Shown piece by piece: positions 10,910-13,718 of a DNA stretch of 13,718 nucleotides (positions are counted from its first letter, which is position 1; each line of letters begins with the position of its first letter). The translations under genes and the position numbers were made by a program. The notes beneath the pieces are model-generated. The model ran no database searches. It had not been told where the DNA came from and saw nothing but the letters and a program-made list of their open reading frames with translations. The stretch comes from Candidatus Zixiibacteriota bacterium (GTDB lineage: Bacteria; Zixibacteria; MSB-5A5; GN15; JAAZOE01). The DNA is taken from positions 1-13,718 of the forward strand of contig JAUUYJ010000036.1 in the NCBI GenBank assembly GCA_030588275.1. Direction: 5' to 3'.

Positions 10910-11034
10910 GATTGTATCCTTTCGCTTAAACAGTTTCTTTTATCATTGGTTCCCGTCACATTCCGTCACCGCCAGGCGGCCATAATCAAAAAACGAGAAA
11001 ATCAGGAACCATTTTGGCCGTCATCTATATCAAA
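10910..11034 (-). promoter_or_regulatory. Structured rplJ-rplL spacer with possible pseudoknot
   Basis: No gene is seen. Stem 1 pairs CGGCCAAAAT (11011-11020) with ATTATGGCCG (10977-10986): nine pairs with one A-A mismatch. Stem 2 pairs TGGTTCC (11005-11011), in the loop of stem 1, with GGAACCA (10947-10953) downstream of it: seven perfect pairs. That is the order of an H-type pseudoknot; the stems overlap by only one base. Between them lie a short CCGC/GCGG hairpin and a tandem GTGACGG repeat (period 10). The 3' arm ends about 25 nt before the rplL Shine-Dalgarno. Pairing was read by eye; function is unknown. Confidence 0.5.
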
Positions 11035-11568
11035 TTATTCTGATTCACCTTTTTGCTCAACTAAAGCATCAATAGTTCCAACCAGTTCTCTTATTATTCC
11101 GTCCAAAGTGCCAACGAAATTAACGATTGGACCTTCAACCGAAGCAACCAACTGCGAGAGCAAAATATCCCGAGGCGGAAGCTTAGCCATTTTTTCAATA
11201 TCAACGCCAGGGAAAAACTGATTGTCAACGTAGAATGCCTTGACTTCCGGCTTTTTAATTTTGTCATATTCCTTATAGGCGTCATACAAAATCTTGGCCG
11301 GAACATTCGGATCGGCATCAGAGAAAGCAACCGCCGTCGGTCCGTTGAAGAATTCATCCATCCCTTCATATCCGGCCCCTTTGGCCGCCAGACTTAAGAG
11401 AGTATTTTTGGCGACAATTAATTTAATACCGTTGTCACGCAAATCTTTCCGCAGTTTCGTTATCTGGGCCACATCCAAACCGGCATAATCGGTCAAATAA
11501 ATATTGCTCGCACCCGAGAACCGTTCCTGCAGATCGGCCACCATATCTTTTTTCGCTTGTGTAGGCAT
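11035..11568 (-). CDS. rplJ: 50S ribosomal protein L10
   Basis: L10 (177 aa) anchors the stalk: its N-terminal domain binds 23S rRNA next to L11, and its C-terminal helix carries L7/L12 dimers. The N-terminal part has the family segments YLTDYAGLDVAQITKLRKDL (24-43) and AKNTLLSLAAKG (53-64). The C-terminal helix shows three consecutive 11-residue repeats, LLSQLVASVEG (136-146), PIVNFVGTLDG (147-157) and IIRELVGTIDA (158-168), suggesting three L12 dimers rather than the two of E. coli. The ATG start has AAAGGAA five bases upstream, and that site follows directly after the rplA stop, so translation is probably coupled to rplA. There is no room for the long L10-binding leader that precedes rplJ in many bacteria. 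Confidence 0.98.
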   Translation of the reverse strand: MPTQAKKDMVADLQERFSGASNIYLTDYAGLDVAQITKLRKDLRDNGIKLIVAKNTLLSLAAKGAGYEGMDEFFNGPTAVAFSDADPNVPAKILYDAYKEYDKIKKPEVKAFYVDNQFFPGVDIEKMAKLPPRDILLSQLVASVEGPIVNFVGTLDGIIRELVGTIDALVEQKGESE

Positions 11569-11580
11569 TACGGTTCCTTT

Positions 11581-12285
11581 CTACTTCTTCAACTGCGCCA
11601 GGATCGCAACATGATCCAGCTTTAGTCCAACACCCATGGTGGAACTGATCGAGGCACTCTTTATATAGGCACCCTTGGCGGCGGCCGGTTTTGCCCGGAC
11701 GATAGCATCAAGAAAAGCCAAACTATTTTCAACTAACTGATTAGAGTCAAAAGAGGTCTTACCGATGGTTGAGGACAACCCGCCCTGCTTATCAACTCGG
11801 AATTCAATCTTACCTGCCTTCAGCTCAGTAACCGCCTTAGAAACATCCATCGTAACCGTACCGGATTTCGGATTAGGCATCATACCACGCGGACCAAGCA
11901 CTTTACCCAGCCGCCCAATCTTGCCCATCATATCCGGTGTAGCCACAACGACATCAAAGTCAAACCAGCCACCCTGAATTTTTTTAACCTCTTCATCACC
12001 ACCGATATAATCGGCACCCGCTTCACGAGCCTCGGTCTCTTTTTCACCCTGAGCAAAAACGATCACCTTGATCGACTTGCCGGTACCATGAGGAAGAGAA
12101 ACCGTACCTCGGACAATCTGGTCAGCATGACGCGGATCGACACCCAACTTAAGGTTGATATCAACCGATTCGTCAAACTTGGCAAACTTGGTTTCTAGGA
12201 TAAAATCAACCGACTCCTGAAGAGGATACTGCTTGAATCGATCGAGCTTTTCACTCGCACTACGATAATTTTTTGATCTTTTCAC
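11581..12285 (-). CDS. rplA: 50S ribosomal protein L1
   Basis: L1 (234 aa) forms the mobile L1 stalk beside the E site and guides deacylated tRNA out; in many bacteria it also represses its own operon. Features include LKLGVDPRHADQIVRGTVSLPHG (46-67, domain I) and the family signature IGRLGKVLGPRGMMPNPKSG (123-142). The C-terminal part has SSTMGVGLKLD (214-224), where the rRNA-binding S-T-M-G is kept. The start is GTG (12283-12285): an in-frame stop lies only 18 bases upstream and there is no nearby ATG. The ribosome-binding site is modest (GGAG at 11 bases, or a purine run AAAGAG closer in). The gene is 58 bp after rplK. Confidence 0.98.
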   Translation of the reverse strand: MKRSKNYRSASEKLDRFKQYPLQESVDFILETKFAKFDESVDINLKLGVDPRHADQIVRGTVSLPHGTGKSIKVIVFAQGEKETEAREAGADYIGGDEEVKKIQGGWFDFDVVVATPDMMGKIGRLGKVLGPRGMMPNPKSGTVTMDVSKAVTELKAGKIEFRVDKQGGLSSTIGKTSFDSNQLVENSLAFLDAIVRAKPAAAKGAYIKSASISSTMGVGLKLDHVAILAQLKK

Positions 12286-12343
12286 GTTATCTCTTTCTCC
12301 CTAAGCACCCTGAAAATGGCCCATAGGTTCAATCGAAAATGTT

Positions 12344-12769
12344 TTAGCCTTCTACGTCAACACCCATACTACGACAGGTGCCCTCAATAATTTTTACGGC
12401 CGAGTCCATATCGGAGGCATTCAGATCAACCATCTTTAATGTGGCAATCTCCTCCAACTGCGCCCGGTTAATAACTCCAACCTTATCCCGATTAGGCTCA
12501 CCGGAACCTTTGCCCAAGCCGATCGCTTTTTTAATCAGCACTGCCGCCGGCGGAGTCTTGGTAATAAAGAGGAAAGACTTGTCGGTAAAGACGGTGATGA
12601 CAACCGGAATAATAAGCCCGGTATCCTTCTTGGTCCGAGCATTAAAAGCTTTGCAGAATTCCATAATATTGACGCCATGCTGGCCGAGAGCCGGACCAAC
12701 CGGCGGAGCCGGGTTAGCATTTCCAGCCGGAATCTGGAGCTTAATATATGTACTAATCTTCTTGGCCAC
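12344..12769 (-). CDS. rplK: 50S ribosomal protein L11
   Basis: L11 (141 aa, the usual length) sits at the GTPase-associated centre at the base of the stalk and is needed for stringent-response sensing by RelA in studied species. The N-terminal domain holds the conserved proline-rich stretch PAPPVGPALGQHGVNI (20-35), where thiostrepton resistance changes occur; the residues look wild type. The C-terminal RNA-binding domain includes the TPPAAVLIKKA stretch (72-82), IGLGKGSGEPNRDKVG (83-98) and the ending GTCRSMGVDVEG. Translation starts at GTG (12767-12769) with a strong AAGGAG nine bases upstream (12779-12784). It follows nusG by 24 bp, with no promoter seen between them. Confidence 0.98.
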   Translation of the reverse strand: MAKKISTYIKLQIPAGNANPAPPVGPALGQHGVNIMEFCKAFNARTKKDTGLIIPVVITVFTDKSFLFITKTPPAAVLIKKAIGLGKGSGEPNRDKVGVINRAQLEEIATLKMVDLNASDMDSAVKIIEGTCRSMGVDVEG

Positions 12770-12793
12770 GTCAACTTACTCCTTAAAATATCT

Positions 12794-13336
12794 TTAGCTA
12801 TTACCCTTAACCGATTCAACCTGCAAAAAATCAAGCTCCACCGGAGTGGGACGTCCAAATATTGAAACCATCACCTTAACTTTTTTCCGCTCCATATTCA
12901 CTTCCGAAACAAATCCGGCAAAATCGGCAAACGGACCGTCAATAACTTTGACCTGGTCGCCAGCCAAGAACGGAATATCGGTAATCTCTGCTTCGCGAGT
13001 TTGGTCAACCTGCCCCATGATCCGATTGACCTCTTCCTGCTTGAGCGGTTGCGGCTTTCCCTTGGAACCGACAAAATTGGTAATCCCAGGGGTTGACACA
13101 ACCAAATTCTGCGTCATCTTATTGAGTTCAACTTCAACCAAAATATAGCTGGGCAAAAACTTCTTGGTTGAGGTTGACCGCTTACCATTTTTCATCTCGG
13201 TAACCTGCTCGGTCGGAATCAACACTTCGCCAAATTTTCCTTCAACTCCAGCCTGCTCAACAGCCGACTCAAGATACCTCTTAGCCTTCTGCTCGTGACC
13301 AGAATAGGTATGTACAGCGTACCAACTTAAACTCAT
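12794..13336 (-). CDS. nusG: Transcription termination/antitermination factor NusG
   Basis: NusG (180 aa) binds RNA polymerase through its NGN domain, affects pausing and elongation, and links polymerase to Rho or to ribosomal protein S10 through its KOW domain. The NGN domain spans about 1-105, with WYAVHTYSGHEQKAKRYLE (5-23), FLPSYILVEVEL (60-71) and TPGITNFVGSKGKP (82-95). The KOW domain spans about 123-175, with GDQVKVIDGPFADFAGFVSE (126-145) and ending SIFGRPTPVELDFLQVE. Length and domain layout are standard, with no insertion. The ATG has GGTGG about six bases upstream and starts 18 bp after secE. A hairpin spanning the secE stop overlaps part of this ribosome-binding site. secE-nusG adjacency is typical of bacteria. 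Confidence 0.98.
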   Translation of the reverse strand: MSLSWYAVHTYSGHEQKAKRYLESAVEQAGVEGKFGEVLIPTEQVTEMKNGKRSTSTKKFLPSYILVEVELNKMTQNLVVSTPGITNFVGSKGKPQPLKQEEVNRIMGQVDQTREAEITDIPFLAGDQVKVIDGPFADFAGFVSEVNMERKKVKVMVSIFGRPTPVELDFLQVESVKGNS

Positions 13337-13345
13337 ATTAAACCA

Positions 13346-13370
13346 CCGGCTCGGTTAAAAAACCGACCGG
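13346..13370 (-). promoter_or_regulatory. 10-bp hairpin over the secE stop codon
   Basis: CCGGTCGGTT (13361-13370) pairs with AACCGA(G)CCGG (13346-13356) around a UUUU tetraloop: ten pairs with one bulged G. The stem includes the last secE codons and most of its TAA stop, and the 3' arm overlaps two bases of the nusG Shine-Dalgarno GGTGG (13343-13347). It is followed by TGGTTTAAT, not a strong U-tract. A terminating secE ribosome would melt it, so coupling of nusG to secE is the simplest reading. Confidence 0.55.
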
Positions 13371-13534
13371 ACCCCCAAGTCCAGAATGGCGTCCACGAAA
13401 CCGATAAAGATCGAAACAATCAGAGAGACAATCACCACAACAGTAGTTGATCCTTTAACCTCTTGCTTCGACGGCCAGGTAACTTTGACCAACTCGACAC
13501 GGACTTCTCTAATAAACTTGACTATCTTTTCCAC
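13355..13534 (-). CDS. secE: Preprotein translocase subunit SecE
   Basis: SecE is an essential small subunit of the SecYEG channel; it clamps SecY in the cytoplasmic membrane. This is the short single-span form (59 aa) found in most bacteria outside the gamma-proteobacteria. It has an amphipathic N-terminal helix (FIREVRVELVKV, 7-18), the conserved VTWPSKQEV turn (18-26) and one hydrophobic transmembrane helix (about 31-52). I chose the GTG at 13532-13534 because AGGTG lies five bases upstream. A GTG two codons earlier is possible but too close to that site. A longer 74-codon frame would begin inside the tRNA gene and is rejected. It is the usual partner of nusG downstream and of tRNA-Trp upstream. 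Confidence 0.95.
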   Translation of the reverse strand: MEKIVKFIREVRVELVKVTWPSKQEVKGSTTVVVIVSLIVSIFIGFVDAILDLGVRSVF

Positions 13535-13539
13535 ATGCA

Positions 13540-13544
13540 CACCT
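13540..13544 (-). promoter_or_regulatory. secE ribosome-binding site
   Basis: AGGTG, five bases before the GTG at 13532-13534. It favours this GTG over the one two codons upstream, which overlaps the site itself. Confidence 0.6.
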
Positions 13545-13552
13545 ATATTTAG

Positions 13553-13626
13553 CAGGCCAGGAGGGAATCGAACCCCCAACCGCCGGTTTTGGAGACCGGA
13601 ACTCTGCCAAATTGAGCTACTGGCCT
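13553..13626 (-). tRNA. trnW: tRNA-Trp (anticodon CCA)
   Basis: This 74-nt tRNA folds cleanly. It has a perfect 7-bp acceptor stem (AGGCCAG/CTGGCCT) with discriminator G73, and a D arm GCTC/GAGT with one G-U closing pair. A 5-bp anticodon stem (CCGGT/ACCGG) holds the loop CTCCAAA, giving anticodon CCA. The T arm is GGGGG/CCCTC with loop TTCGATT. The 3' CCA is not encoded (the next bases are CT), so it must be added by the CCA-adding enzyme. The gene lies between tuf (47 bp) and secE (18 bp) with no promoter seen, so it is probably cut from a tuf-trnW-secE transcript. This position is common in bacteria. Confidence 0.98.
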
Positions 13627-13673
13627 CTATCTTTTAATACGGCTTCGGGTCAATTTCATCCTCAACCGTTAAT
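13627..13673 (-). other. tuf to tRNA-Trp spacer (47 bp)
   Basis: There is no gene, and in particular no rpmG (ribosomal L33), which many bacteria place here. A loose stem ACGGTT/AA(G)CCGT with one bulge and a long loop is possible, but no U-run follows, so I do not call a terminator. Confidence 0.6.
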
Positions 13674-13718
13674 TTACTCAATGACCTCAGAGATAACGCC
13701 AGCGCCGACGGTCCGACC
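13674..13718 (-). CDS. tuf: Elongation factor Tu, C-terminal 14 residues only
   Basis: The window edge holds the last 14 codons and TAA stop of a minus-strand gene. The encoded end, GRTVGAGVISEVIE, matches the C-terminus of EF-Tu, where GRTVGAG closes the third domain, and the position upstream of tRNA-Trp and secE is the classic tufB place. EF-Tu carries aminoacyl-tRNA to the ribosomal A site as a GTP complex. The rest of the gene is outside the window. A second copy downstream of fusA is possible but not visible. Confidence 0.9.
   Translation of the reverse strand, partial: GRTVGAGVISEVIE

Noticed and set aside
13535..13579. Longer secE starting up to 15 codons upstream
   Set aside because: The extension would begin inside the tRNA-Trp gene, and its residues do not resemble SecE N-termini.

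Overview
This window is a bacterial translation and transcription core locus. All twelve protein genes and the one tRNA lie on the minus strand, so transcription runs from high to low coordinates. The order is tuf (last 14 codons only), tRNA-Trp(CCA), secE, nusG, rplK, rplA, rplJ, rplL, rpoB, rpoC, rpsL, rpsG and fusA (first 426 codons only). The classic rif cluster is joined directly to the str operon, with no terminator seen between them.

The organism is a diderm-type bacterium of moderate GC. The RNA polymerase beta' subunit has a large insertion inside the trigger loop, like the SI3 domain of Proteobacteria, Bacteroidetes and related groups. The beta rifampicin region reads DQTNPL, a variant I associate with Bacteroidetes-like lineages. 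This fits an FCB-type or similar candidate phylum, but the sequence alone does not let me name a genus or phylum. Shine-Dalgarno sequences (AAGGAG/AAAGGA) are clear, and the one strong promoter is sigma70-like (TTGACT, 17 bp, TATATT).

Layout from right to left: tuf end, 47 bp, tRNA-Trp, 18 bp, secE, 18 bp, nusG, 24 bp, rplK, 58 bp, rplA, 12 bp, rplJ, 125 bp structured gap, rplL, 259 bp structured leader, rpoB, 30 bp, rpoC, 88 bp with promoter, rpsL, 21 bp, rpsG, 150 bp structured gap, fusA. No stretch over 300 bp lacks a gene. Together the genes supply elongation factors, a Sec translocon subunit, the NusG elongation factor, the ribosomal L1 protein and GTPase-centre stalk (L11, L10, L7/L12), two ribosomal 30S proteins and the catalytic core of RNA polymerase.

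Gene content is ordinary housekeeping and I see no novel protein system. What deserves a second look is RNA-level: seven of the eleven visible start codons are GTG or TTG; a possible pseudoknot lies between rplJ and rplL; hairpins bury the rpoB and rpoC ribosome-binding sites; a 10-bp hairpin spans the secE stop codon; and the usual leader upstream of rplJ is missing. L10 carries three L12-binding repeats, suggesting a stalk with three L12 dimers.
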